Source: VBCK01 sp035511515 | GTDB taxonomy: Bacteria; Pseudomonadota; Gammaproteobacteria; Burkholderiales; Burkholderiaceae_F | DNA length: 64,000 bases | Direction: 5' to 3' | NCBI GenBank assembly: GCA_035511515.1 | Contig: DATKFG010000029.1 | Span: forward strand, 3,348-67,347 | Shown: positions 43,456 to 51,683 of the stretch, in pieces | Layout: every line of letters starts with the position of its first letter | Numbering within the stretch: position 1 is the first letter of the stretch | The notes under the pieces: generated by a model | Told to the model about the DNA's origin: nothing | The model's database searches: none | What the model saw: the letters and a program-made list of their open reading frames with translations, nothing else | Translations under genes and position numbers: made by a program

Positions 43456-44159
43456 AGCGACGCCTGCTGCACCTGGCCACCGAGCCGTACCGGCTTACGG
43501 GCTATTTCAATTATCAGTGGGCGCGGGCCAAGCTGCGCTACGACCCGGTGTTCACCTCGCTGCTGGATCAGGGCGTCATTCCCGACGGCGCGCAGGTGCT
43601 CGATCTGGGTTGCGGCCGTGGCTTGCTGGCGGCCTGGTTCCTGGCGGCCGAGCACCTTGCGGCGCAGGGAAGCTGGAGCGGAGCGGTCGCGCCTCCGCTG
43701 GGTTTGCACTTCCGCGGCGTGGAGCTGGTCGCGCGCGAAGCCGAATGCGGCAATCGCGCCTTGCAACCCGTCTATGGAAATCGCCTGGAGCTGTCGGGGG
43801 GCGATGTGCGCGATGCCCGCCTGCAAGACGCCGTGGTCATCGTGATGCTGGACGTGCTTCACTACATTCCGTACCCGGAGCAGGACCGGCTGCTCGACAG
43901 GGTCCGTGCGGCCCTCGGCGCCGGCAGCCTGCTCGTGACGCGGGTCGGCAACGCCAGCGCCGGCCTGCGCTTCAGGCTGAGCCAGCTCGCGGATCGTTTC
44001 GGGGCATTCGCGCAAGGCCATCAACTGTCCGGGATGTGGTGCCGGCCAGCGGCGGCGTGGATCGCCGCCCTCGAATCCAGGGGATTCGCGGTGCAGGTTC
44101 AACCGATGAGCCAGGGCACGCCGTTTGCCGACGTGATGCTGATCTCGCGGGTCATCTGA
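43440..44159 (+). CDS. Class I SAM-dependent methyltransferase 1
   Basis: 239 aa. SAM-binding motif I is VLDLGCGRGLLAAW, motif II is FRGVEL, and IVMLDVLHYIPYPEQDRLLD is the motif III/IV region. The N-terminus (LLHLATEPYRLTGYFNYQWA) is typical of methyltransferases annotated in aryl-polyene loci. A possible role is O-methylation of the aryl head; the target is not readable. Last gene of the plus-strand run, convergent with a second methyltransferase gene 6 bp away. Confidence 0.85.
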   Translation: MSPQLKRRLLHLATEPYRLTGYFNYQWARAKLRYDPVFTSLLDQGVIPDGAQVLDLGCGRGLLAAWFLAAEHLAAQGSWSGAVAPPLGLHFRGVELVAREAECGNRALQPVYGNRLELSGGDVRDARLQDAVVIVMLDVLHYIPYPEQDRLLDRVRAALGAGSLLVTRVGNASAGLRFRLSQLADRFGAFAQGHQLSGMWCRPAAAWIAALESRGFAVQVQPMSQGTPFADVMLISRVI

Positions 44160-44165
44160 TGCGGC

Positions 44166-45044
44166 CTACTCCAGGGCCAACGGCAGATCGCATCGGGCGG
44201 CTCGCAACCACCGCGCCAGGACCCGGAACTTTCTCCTTTGACTGGCGTCCAGGTCTGCGTACAGGCGGCGGGCCTTGCGCTGGTCGTCCGCGCTCCACGA
44301 GCGGCGCGGCCGGGTCCTGAATACGATCATGAAGGGCGCGAAGGGCGTAACGCAGCGCTCGATGCCGCCTCCCAGCGCGGCCGCGGCGCTCGTGAGCTCA
44401 TCCACGCTGAAAGCCGCCTGCAACGACCGAAGGTAGTCCAGCGTGAAGGTCGCGGATTGCTCCCGCCGCCAGTTCTGCGCAAAGTGCCGCTGCGTGGCCA
44501 GGCGCTTCAGGCGCCCGAAGTCCACCACGTATGCGCCGCCCGCGGCCTTCAGGACCCGCCTTGCCTCGCGCATCGCCTTTTGCAGCGCAGCCACGTCGGC
44601 CAGGTGGTGCAGGGACATCGTGCAGACTAAGCAGTCGACGGACTTGTCGCGAAAGCCCGCCAGGTCGGTCATGTCGCCCAGCACCAGGTCCGCGTTGCCG
44701 ATTCCCCAGCGCCGCAGCGTCGCTCGTGCCTGGTGCAGCATGGCGGAGGACGCATCCAGACCGATGAACCTCGAGTCCGGATTCAGGCGCGCGACCTGAG
44801 CCAGCTGATTGGCGGGGCCGCAGGCCAGGTCCAGGACGATGTCGCCTGGCGAGATCACCGAGGTAATCTGCACCGCGTGGTACAGAACCATGAACGCGAG
44901 GATTCCGTCCTCGCGACCAGCGTCCCTGAACGCCGCATTCTGTTCGGGGTCGCTCATGACCAGCTCGGGCTCAGGCACCCGCACCGACATCCGCCGGCAA
45001 AGGCGCTCGAGGACCAGATGCATCATCATGGCGGAGCCGGACAT
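44166..45044 (-). CDS. Class I SAM-dependent methyltransferase 2
   Basis: 292 aa. Motif I is IVLDLACGPANQLAQVA, motif II FIGLDAS, then LVLGDMTDLAGF and CLVCTMSLHHL, a UbiE-like arrangement with a 50-aa N-terminal extension and a C-terminal extension rich in basic residues. Different subfamily from the neighbouring methyltransferase. It lies downstream of the PlsC-like gene (110 bp gap) in the minus-strand half of the cluster. Confidence 0.83.
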   Translation of the reverse strand: MSGSAMMMHLVLERLCRRMSVRVPEPELVMSDPEQNAAFRDAGREDGILAFMVLYHAVQITSVISPGDIVLDLACGPANQLAQVARLNPDSRFIGLDASSAMLHQARATLRRWGIGNADLVLGDMTDLAGFRDKSVDCLVCTMSLHHLADVAALQKAMREARRVLKAAGGAYVVDFGRLKRLATQRHFAQNWRREQSATFTLDYLRSLQAAFSVDELTSAAAALGGGIERCVTPFAPFMIVFRTRPRRSWSADDQRKARRLYADLDASQRRKFRVLARWLRAARCDLPLALE

Positions 45045-45154
45045 GCTCGCGCGCCCCTCCTTATCGAGTTACGCGGCCGCGGCTTTCGTTCCTTGATATT
45101 CGCACAGCGTTCATCTTGTTCTTTCTCGATATCGGGGGGCTCCCGGCAGGCGGC

Positions 45155-45928
45155 CTAGGAGAGCTCTTCCATGAAGTAAGCGCGCAGGGTCGTGGTGAAC
45201 GCTCTCGGATCCGACGGGGGATCGAAGCGTCGGCCAAGCCGGATCCGGAATCGCATCGGCATGTCGGGGCGTTTGAGGAAAGGATAACCCTTGCCGAGAA
45301 AATTCGTGTCCTGCTCGATGAAGACGGTCTGTATCGGAACGCGTGAGCGGTACGACACGTAGGCGACCCCCGCGCGAAACTCGTCCAGAGGGCCCGACTC
45401 CGTGCGCGTGCCTTCAGGGAAGAGCAGCAGCTGGCTGCCGTTGCGCAGCTCCTCGATCGCCAGGTTGACCGAACCGAGGAACCAGTCGTTAGGGATATAT
45501 CGCGCCAGGCGCGATCCGGCTCCCCACAACAGGTTGCGAAGCAGCGAGGCCTTGAGCACGCACACGACGTTGGGCAGCCTCGAAAGGACCATCAGGGCAT
45601 CGAGCAGTCCCGGGTGATTCGCCGCAATGATGAGCGGACCCGCGTTCCGCAGCGCATCCAGCGCCTTGATATCGAAGCGCGCTACGCCGGTCAGGACCAG
45701 AACGAGAAGATAGGCACGAAAGCCGTATGTGGCCAGTCGCCGGCCCAGCCACGCTCCCGCGCGTGGCCGCATGACCAGGGTCAGGGGAAAGGCAACGGCC
45801 GAGACCAGTGCCAAGCCGATGCCGAGTATCGCGAACCCCATCAAGAGCGCGCAGTGCTCGCGCAGATGCCTGGCGCCGATACCGAGTCGGGATGGCGTCG
45901 AGTCGCGCCGGCTCGTGGCTGCTAACAA
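45155..45928 (-). CDS. PlsC-like 1-acylglycerol-3-phosphate acyltransferase family protein
   Basis: 257 aa. Motif 1 is NHPGLLDALMVL (HxxxxD), then LLWGAGSRLARYIPND and motif 3 FPEGTRTESG. N-terminal hydrophobic spans (LLMGFAILGIGLALVSAVAF, YGFRAYLLVLVLTGV) anchor it to the inner membrane. This is the second acyltransferase of the cluster and belongs to a different family from the LpxL-like one. TTG start at 45928 overlaps the chorismatase stop by 7 bp, so translation is probably coupled. Confidence 0.87.
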   Translation of the reverse strand: MLAATSRRDSTPSRLGIGARHLREHCALLMGFAILGIGLALVSAVAFPLTLVMRPRAGAWLGRRLATYGFRAYLLVLVLTGVARFDIKALDALRNAGPLIIAANHPGLLDALMVLSRLPNVVCVLKASLLRNLLWGAGSRLARYIPNDWFLGSVNLAIEELRNGSQLLLFPEGTRTESGPLDEFRAGVAYVSYRSRVPIQTVFIEQDTNFLGKGYPFLKRPDMPMRFRIRLGRRFDPPSDPRAFTTTLRAYFMEELS

Positions 45929-46920
45929 AACCCGAACCCCTCGATCTCGACCAGCAGGTCAGCCCGGCAGATGTCGGCCTGAAACCACGTGACATCGGCG
46001 CGATCGCCCAGCGTCTTGTGCAGCACTGCGGCGGCCGCTTCACGGTCGCCCGCGTGACGCAGAAAGCCTTGCAGGCACAGGGACGGCATCGAAAACCCGC
46101 CGCCTCGCGCCCGCACCAGGTTGGCCTGCTCGACGACCGCATCCAGATTGCGCAGCGTCTCGGCGGCCTGGGCCGCGACGTCTCCGACGTGGACGCTCTG
46201 GTGACCGACGATGCTCGCGGTGCCGGAGATGAAAAGGGCCGTCGTTGCCGGCAGCTCCAACAGCGTGGCGCGGGAGAAGGTCGGGCTGCGCGGCCCGTAG
46301 CGGCCCGGGTAATGGTAGGCGCTTACCTGGCGCGGATTTTCGATCGCCCGCGGCTCGACGTTCGATGCCAGGAAGTGGACGATCAACTGTCCGCCGGGCG
46401 TTCCAAGCGCACACGCCGAGGGCGCCTTGGTCGGACAGGTCCGATGCGCGCCGTCAAACGCGTCCTTCCTGCCGATGTTGAACTGCCGGTAGCGCTCCAG
46501 CCCGTCCTCGCACTCGTTGATGCGGGGAAGGTAATTCCAGCATCGAACAAGGTTCGCAAATCCCGCTCGGTCGATCGCATCGAAAATGGCCGCGTAAACG
46601 GCTTGGGTGGCCTGTTGGATGGAGCCGATACCGGCGCAAGCCGGAAAATCGGACTCGTCCACCGCGATGTACCCGAGCAGCACGTGCTGGTTGTGCCGGT
46701 ATCGCAGCCGCCCCCGGGCGCCGGCCTCAAAGGGGCCATCGACGGCCCAGACCGCGTGCACCACGCGGGCATCGGACAGGACCGGCAACTGCACCACGCC
46801 GAGGGGGCTGAAGCGGGCAGCGTGCTGTGCGTATCCATAGGTCACGGTCGCGAGCACCCGATCCGGGTCGACACCGTCGACCGTGGCTCGCATCTGCAGC
46901 GCCAGCGCGTCCGAGTGCAT
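45922..46920 (-). CDS. xanB2: Chorismatase (FkbO/Hyg5/XanB2 family), hydroxybenzoate-forming
   Basis: 332 aa. The family signature is strong: NLVRCWNYLPRINECEDG, LERYRQFNIGRKDAF, CALGTPGGQLIVHFLAS, IENPRQVSAYHYP and YGPRSPTFSRATLLE, followed by a RidA-like C-terminal region (LFISGTASIVGHQSVHVGDV). XanB2 of Xanthomonas converts chorismate to 3- and 4-hydroxybenzoate, the starter for xanthomonadin and a source of coenzyme Q precursor; FkbO and Hyg5 relatives make other products. Its place beside a ketosynthase and ACP supports the pigment role. Start at 46920, 2 bp after the ketosynthase stop. Confidence 0.92.
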   Translation of the reverse strand: MHSDALALQMRATVDGVDPDRVLATVTYGYAQHAARFSPLGVVQLPVLSDARVVHAVWAVDGPFEAGARGRLRYRHNQHVLLGYIAVDESDFPACAGIGSIQQATQAVYAAIFDAIDRAGFANLVRCWNYLPRINECEDGLERYRQFNIGRKDAFDGAHRTCPTKAPSACALGTPGGQLIVHFLASNVEPRAIENPRQVSAYHYPGRYGPRSPTFSRATLLELPATTALFISGTASIVGHQSVHVGDVAAQAAETLRNLDAVVEQANLVRARGGGFSMPSLCLQGFLRHAGDREAAAAVLHKTLGDRADVTWFQADICRADLLVEIEGFGFC

Positions 46921-46922
46921 CG

Positions 46923-48176
46923 TCAGGTCGCCAACCGGAAAGCGAGCACCGCGTTGCTGCCCCCGAAAGCAAAAGAGTTGCTCAGGGCCGCCCGCAGATT
47001 CGTGTGCCGCAACCCTGCGCCCATCACGTGGCGCACGCCCTCGCATTCGACCGCGACCTGCTCGAGGTTGGCCGTCGGGGGAATTTCGCCGCGCGCAAGC
47101 GCCAGTACCGTTATCAGCGCCTCTATGGCGCCGGCGGCGCCGAGCGCGTGACCATGCATCGACTTGGTCGAGCTGACCGCAAGCTCGCCCGCGTGCTCGC
47201 CGAAAACCGCTGTCAGGGCGCTGATCTCGATGGCATCGCCTTCGCGCGTGCCGGCACCGTGCGCGTTCACGTAACCCACGTCGGACGCCTGCAAGCCGGC
47301 CTCGCGCATCGCGGCGTCGACCGCGCGCACTTGTCCTGCCGCATCGGGGCGTACCAGGTGCTTGTGGTCGCAGCTCTGGCCGAAGCCGGCGAGCTCGCAA
47401 TAGATCCGCGCGCCCCGCTCGCAGGCGTGCCCCCATTCCTCCAGGACCAGCGCCGCACCGCCTTCGGCCAGTACGAGGCCGGTCCGGCCCGCCTGGAAAG
47501 GACGGCAAGCCCGCGGCGCAGTTCGCTCGTCGCATTCGGCGACCATGCGCATCGCCTCCCAGGCGCGCATCACCGAAGAGGCCAGGGGCGCTTCCGAGCC
47601 GCCGGCAATGACGAGCGAGGCGTCTCCGCACTGAATGCGCCGGAACGCCTCTCCGATCGAGACCGCCGACGAGGCGCACGCCACCGAGTAGCTCAGGCAG
47701 GCGCCGCCCAGGCCGAGCGAGATTGCAATGTGCGAGGCCGCCGCGTTGTTCATCGCCATCGCAACGGACAGCGGAGAGGCGCGGTTCTTGCCAAGCTCGT
47801 ACACCTCGGTGTAGCCCTTCTCGATGGTGAGCGTGCCGCCGATGCCCGTTCCCCAGGAAACCCCGTGCGCATCGCAGGCGGCCAGATCACGCGGCAGGCC
47901 GGCATCGTCCCAGGCGCAGAAGGCGGCCGCGACACCGAGCTGGCTGAACCGGTCCGTCACGCTGGAGATCTGGCGCCCCACGGCCCGCTCGGGGTCGAAC
48001 GCGGGACAAAAGACCGCCGGTTGCTCCAGCCGCGATCGCGTCAAAGGATGGCGGTACCAGCGAACCGCCGACTCGCCGCGCATCATCCTGGCGAAAAAGT
48101 CGCTGGCGTCGCCACCGAATGGGCTGACCATCCCCAGGCCGGTTACCGCCACCCGACGAGACGTGTGCGCATTCAT
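46923..48176 (-). CDS. Beta-ketoacyl-ACP synthase 2 (FabF-like, polyene cluster)
   Basis: 417 aa KAS II-type enzyme with intact triad: C167 in SVACASSAVS, H306 in NAHGAGT and H343 in MHGHALGAAGA. SNSFAFGGSN closes the fold. It starts VAVTGLGMVSPFGGD. A second complete ketosynthase is usual in aryl-polyene clusters, possibly for the first condensation or for a separate acyl chain. The start overlaps the ACP stop by 4 bp. Confidence 0.93.
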   Translation of the reverse strand: MNAHTSRRVAVTGLGMVSPFGGDASDFFARMMRGESAVRWYRHPLTRSRLEQPAVFCPAFDPERAVGRQISSVTDRFSQLGVAAAFCAWDDAGLPRDLAACDAHGVSWGTGIGGTLTIEKGYTEVYELGKNRASPLSVAMAMNNAAASHIAISLGLGGACLSYSVACASSAVSIGEAFRRIQCGDASLVIAGGSEAPLASSVMRAWEAMRMVAECDERTAPRACRPFQAGRTGLVLAEGGAALVLEEWGHACERGARIYCELAGFGQSCDHKHLVRPDAAGQVRAVDAAMREAGLQASDVGYVNAHGAGTREGDAIEISALTAVFGEHAGELAVSSTKSMHGHALGAAGAIEALITVLALARGEIPPTANLEQVAVECEGVRHVMGAGLRHTNLRAALSNSFAFGGSNAVLAFRLAT

Positions 48177-48415
48177 GCCTGGGTTTTGGCCTTCTGGAGC
48201 TTGTCGAAAATCTCTATCAGTTGCCCGACCGTTTCCGGCTGCGGCAGGTCGTTGGGAAACCGAATGCCGAATTTCTCCTCCGCCTCGAAAAGGAGCTCCA
48301 GCAGATTCAACGAATCGATCCCGATTTCGAGGAGCTTGCTGTCCAGCGTGATATTTTCCGGTGGGTTGTCGGCATGCTTTTTTACGAATTCCCTGAGCAA
48401 TTCGAGCGTGTTCAT
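48173..48415 (-). CDS. Acyl carrier protein 2 (polyene cluster)
   Basis: 80 aa, normal ACP size. S35 in IGIDSLNLLELLFEAEEKFG is the phosphopantetheine attachment site; the acidic helix II and the LRKAKTQ-like C-terminus complete the fold. The start is ATG 48415; upstream in-frame extension lacks ACP likeness. The first gene of the minus-strand ACP, KS, chorismatase, PlsC, methyltransferase unit, it may carry the aryl starter close to where it is made. Confidence 0.9.
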   Translation of the reverse strand: MNTLELLREFVKKHADNPPENITLDSKLLEIGIDSLNLLELLFEAEEKFGIRFPNDLPQPETVGQLIEIFDKLQKAKTQA

Positions 48416-48931
48416 CAATTGGATCGGTTCCCTATCGACTCTTGCGTAACGGCCGGCTCGCCGCCTCGCATCCGCGGTGGCACAGCGAGCCGTCTGCTGT
48501 CGGATTGCCTGTGAGAGTGCCCGGCGTGCTTCGCACCTGATATGTGACGCATCGTTGCGCGTTTGCGGTGCGAGGACCTGCTTCCACTCCGCTCCCATAA
48601 CAATTATCACGCAAAGGCATTTGGCGACGCGATCTTAAATCGGCCGACGCGTGCTCGAGGACGGGCCGACGGTGCCGCTTAAACCATTGAAATAAATGGG
48701 ATTTTCCGGGCGGGCCGGCCGGAAGCGGTGACCCGGCGGACCGAGCTCGGGCGGTGAGGGAAGGTCGGCCAGCTCGATGCGGGCGCGATTGAGCGTGTCG
48801 GCGGTGTGACCTTTGTTTGAACCTTTTGTATCGCTCCGGGATACACCGTGGCGCAACGCCAGCGCAGCTGAAGGTGCTGGCGCCGGTTTACATCGTCGCG
48901 CTTCGAATTCCCTTGCGAGTGGAGACCCGAT
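48416..48931. other. Divergent intergenic region at the cluster edge
   Basis: About 515 bp between the ACP2 gene and the exported propeller gene. It should hold the promoter of the minus-strand polyene unit; a GATAAT hexamer on the minus strand at 48603-48608 is the best -10 match, without a clear -35. On the plus strand a promoter with an overlapping inverted repeat lies at 48817-48845. No gene or repeat otherwise seen. Confidence 0.5.
48817..48845 (+). promoter_or_regulatory. Promoter with overlapping inverted-repeat operator
   Basis: TTGAAC (48817-48822), 17-bp spacer, GATACA (48840-48845). The -10 hexamer is the right half of a perfect inverted repeat TGTATC-N7-GATACA (48827-48845), so a dimeric regulator bound here would block polymerase. 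About 86 bp before the propeller gene start. Confidence 0.45.
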
Positions 48932-50068
48932 ATGTTCAAACGAGGAGGCTTTAAAGGGTTGATCGGTTCGAATTTCCTGATCGGCCTTGCTGCAGTTAGC
49001 GTATTCGCGTTGGCCGGCGATGTCCTGGCTAAAGACGGCCCGGAATTCAACCAGCCCGGCAACATTCTGATGGCCGACCAGTTCAACAACCGTGTCATCG
49101 AGACGGACAAGAACGGTCAAATTGTCTGGTCCTTTGGACTGGGGCCGACAGATTTTTCGGCAAACTCGATCATCGGTGTCAACGACGCCCAGCGCGTCGG
49201 GCGATTCACGCTGATGGCGGGTACCGGCACACCGACTGGCGTAGTTTCCCAGGCGCCGGGCGGCGCTGCGGACAATCGCGTCATCCTGGTGAGTCCAAAA
49301 GGGAAAATCGTCTGGCAGTACGGCCAGTTTGGAGTAAGTGGCTCGGGGCCCGATCAGTTGAATACGCCCGTTCAATGCACCTGGCTGCCGAATTTCCACG
49401 TGCTGATCACCGACCAGGCCAATAACCGGATCATCGAAGTGAATCTGCGCAAGGAAATCGTCTGGCAGTATCCGGATCCAAACGACACCGCGGCAGTTCC
49501 GCTCAACAGCCCGAACTCCGCCGAGTTGCTCGACAATGGTCACATCCTGATTTCCGACGAGAACAACAGCCAGGCCATCGAGGTCACGCGCGACCATAAG
49601 ATCGTCCGGACGTTCACCGCCAAAGGCACGGTGAATATCGTCGCCTTCGCCAGCCGCCTGGAAAACGGGGACACGCTGCTGACCGATGCCGGCAATGCCC
49701 GCGCCGTCGAAGTCGACGCCAACGACAACATCGTCTGGGAATACGACATCGACACGAACCCACCGAGCGTCGCGGCGCCCCTGCCGACGCGCGCGGTGCG
49801 GCTGCGCGATGGGGACACGCTGATCAGCGACCAGTTCAACAATCGCGTGATTCGAGTGAACCATGCCAAGCAAATCGTTGCCAGCTACGGCCTGCCGCTC
49901 TCCGGCAGCACCCTGCCGGCCCTTGGGTCCGGCACCCTGATCGGGAGCAATGTCGGCTACGACCTCAAGACCACGCAAAAAGGGCTGTATTCGCCGTACG
50001 ATGCGAAGGTGGTCGGTGACTACACCGGGTTGACGCCGCCGATTGACTTTGACGACGACACCCCGTGA
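48932..50068 (+). CDS. Exported NHL/PQQ-like beta-propeller protein
   Basis: 378 aa. A signal peptide (FLIGLAAVSVFALAGDVLA) is followed by repeated blades with the pattern 'D-x-x-N-N-R-V-I-E ... G-x-I-V-W': ADQFNNRVIETDKNGQIVWS, TDQANNRIIEVNLRKEIVWQ, SDENNSQAIEVTRDHKIVRT, TDAGNARAVEVDANDNIVWE, SDQFNNRVIRVNHAKQIVAS. A periplasmic six- or seven-bladed propeller is predicted. No catalytic residues are recognised; function unknown. Slightly less GC-rich than its flanks. Confidence 0.82.
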   Translation: MFKRGGFKGLIGSNFLIGLAAVSVFALAGDVLAKDGPEFNQPGNILMADQFNNRVIETDKNGQIVWSFGLGPTDFSANSIIGVNDAQRVGRFTLMAGTGTPTGVVSQAPGGAADNRVILVSPKGKIVWQYGQFGVSGSGPDQLNTPVQCTWLPNFHVLITDQANNRIIEVNLRKEIVWQYPDPNDTAAVPLNSPNSAELLDNGHILISDENNSQAIEVTRDHKIVRTFTAKGTVNIVAFASRLENGDTLLTDAGNARAVEVDANDNIVWEYDIDTNPPSVAAPLPTRAVRLRDGDTLISDQFNNRVIRVNHAKQIVASYGLPLSGSTLPALGSGTLIGSNVGYDLKTTQKGLYSPYDAKVVGDYTGLTPPIDFDDDTP

Positions 50069-50074
50069 TGGGTG

Positions 50075-50101
50075 GGCCCGTGTCGCGGCGCTGAACGGGC
50101 C
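50075..50101. terminator. Candidate bidirectional terminator
   Basis: GGCCCGT / ACGGGCC, a 7-bp perfect stem with a 13-nt loop between the convergent propeller and MFS genes. No T-run, so this is a positional inference. Confidence 0.4.
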
Positions 50102-51576
50102 TACACCGCTGTTTGACCGGGAGGCGTGGAGCTCGCTGCCACCGCGGTAGCGGCGGCTGCTCCGCGCTGTGCGCTGGCGGCCGGGCGTATCAGCACGGCG
50201 CCCAGCAGGGACGCCGCCAACGCGAACGCCGCACCGACCAGGAACGCGGCGTGGTAGCCGCCGGCCAGCGCGGTGAGCGGATCGGCTCCCTGCGCGCGCA
50301 GCGCGTCGGTGCGTGCTGCCGCCAGGCTGGCGAGCACTGCGAGTCCCAGCGCACCGCCCATCATGAAGGACGTGTTGACCACGCCCGAGGCCAGGCCCGA
50401 CTCTTGCGGCGCCACATCGCTCATCGCAGCCAGCAGCACCGGGTTCAGCGCCATGCCCGCGCCCAGCCCGAGCAGCGTCATCGCCGGCAACACGTCGATG
50501 GCGAAACGCGCGTCGATCGGGGCCCGCGCGAACAGCGCCAGTCCGGCGGCCGCCAGCAGCAGACCGAGCGCAAGCGGCAACCGCAGTCCGAAGCGCATCA
50601 CGATGCGGGCTGACAGGCCCAGCGAGAAGGCAGCCATGATCAGGTTCGCGGGCAGGTAGGCGAGCCCGACCTGCATCGCGTCGTAGCCGAGCACCAGCTG
50701 CAGGTAGAGTGCCGAAATGAAGAACCATGCGAACATGGCGGCGGCCCACAGGACGCTGACCGCATCGGCGGTGGCGACATTGCGCAACTTGAAAAGGCGC
50801 AGCGGCATCAGAGGGTCGCGAACCTGCGCTTCGATCGCCACGAAGGCCGCCAGCAGCAGCGCGGCCGCGCCCAGCAGGCCGGCCGTCTGCGCCGAGGCCC
50901 ATCCGGCCTCGTTGCCGTTGACGATCGCGTAGACGGCCAGCATCAAGGCGGCCGTCACGGTCGCGGCGCCGGCCACATCCAGCCGAGCCGTGGCCGAGTC
51001 CTCGCGCCCGGCCGGCAGCAGCGCCAGGCACGCCGCGAACACGACAGCGCCGATCGGCAGATTGACGAGAAAGACCCAATGCCAGGACAGCGTGCTGGTC
51101 AGAAACCCGCCGGCCAGCACGCCGATGCTGCCGCCGCTGGCGCACACGAAGCTGTAGACGCCCATCGCCTGCGCGCGCTCGTCGGGCTCGCTGAACAGAT
51201 TCATGATCAGCGACAGCGCAACCGCGGTCACGACGGCGCCGCCCAGGCCCTGCACCGCGCGCGCGGCGATCAGCAGTTGCTGCGAGCCGGCCAGGCCGCA
51301 GGCGAGCGATGCGAGCGAGAACAGCGTGATGCCGAGCAGAAACAGCCGGCGCCGACCGTACAGATCGCCGAGACGGCCGCCCAGCAGCAGGAACCCGCCG
51401 TAAGTGAGCAGGTACGCATTCACCACCCACACCAGCGACTTGCCGAAGTGAAGGTCCGCCCGGATCGATGGAAGCGCGACGTTCACGATGGTGGTGTCCA
51501 GAACGATCATCAGGACTCCCGCACACAGCAGGTACAGGCATAGCCAACGCTTGCGGTCGTCGATGCGGTTGGTCAT
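50101..51576 (-). CDS. EmrB/QacA-family MFS exporter (DHA2, 14 TM)
   Basis: 491 aa. The MFS A-like motif GGRLGDLYGRRRLFLLG follows TM2. The N-terminus LIVLDTTIVNVALPSI is the DHA2 TM1 signature (D plus TIVNVALP), and GGSIGVLAGGFLTSTLSWHW (motif C) marks a proton-driven exporter. 14 hydrophobic spans counted. The substrate is likely a drug or other toxicant. AGGAGAAG lies upstream of ATG 51576; it is transcribed after the cytochrome gene (107 bp gap), probably as a separate unit. Confidence 0.92.
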   Translation of the reverse strand: MTNRIDDRKRWLCLYLLCAGVLMIVLDTTIVNVALPSIRADLHFGKSLVWVVNAYLLTYGGFLLLGGRLGDLYGRRRLFLLGITLFSLASLACGLAGSQQLLIAARAVQGLGGAVVTAVALSLIMNLFSEPDERAQAMGVYSFVCASGGSIGVLAGGFLTSTLSWHWVFLVNLPIGAVVFAACLALLPAGREDSATARLDVAGAATVTAALMLAVYAIVNGNEAGWASAQTAGLLGAAALLLAAFVAIEAQVRDPLMPLRLFKLRNVATADAVSVLWAAAMFAWFFISALYLQLVLGYDAMQVGLAYLPANLIMAAFSLGLSARIVMRFGLRLPLALGLLLAAAGLALFARAPIDARFAIDVLPAMTLLGLGAGMALNPVLLAAMSDVAPQESGLASGVVNTSFMMGGALGLAVLASLAAARTDALRAQGADPLTALAGGYHAAFLVGAAFALAASLLGAVLIRPAASAQRGAAAATAVAASSTPPGQTAV

Positions 51577-51683
51577 CCGGGCTTCTCCTCGGTTTGCACC
51601 CGCTAGTCGATCGGCCGGGGCCGGATTCGACAACCCGGTCCGATTTCCACCGGCGTTGCGGGGACTCCGGGCATCGCGCCGGG

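Larger units (their letters stand above)
30696..48415. other. Aryl-polyene (xanthomonadin-type) pigment biosynthetic cluster
   Basis: About 20 genes with the full set expected for an aryl polyene. Starter supply: chorismatase (45922) and ANL ligase (37390). Carriers: ACPs (31620, 48173). Chain building: two ketosynthases (32267, 46923), chain-length factor (33460), ketoreductase (30696) and two dehydratases (31928, 34272). Acyl transfer: LpxL-like (38738) and PlsC-like (45155). Methyltransferases (43440, 44166), GT2 (34717), deacetylase (42625) and PAP2 (36426). Transport: LolA-like (39681), MMPL (40256) and MipA/OmpV (35547). A chorismatase in place of an ammonia lyase points to a 3- or 4-hydroxybenzoate-derived head as in xanthomonadin rather than tyrosine-derived coumarate. 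Several junctions overlap by 1-16 bp. Confidence 0.88.
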
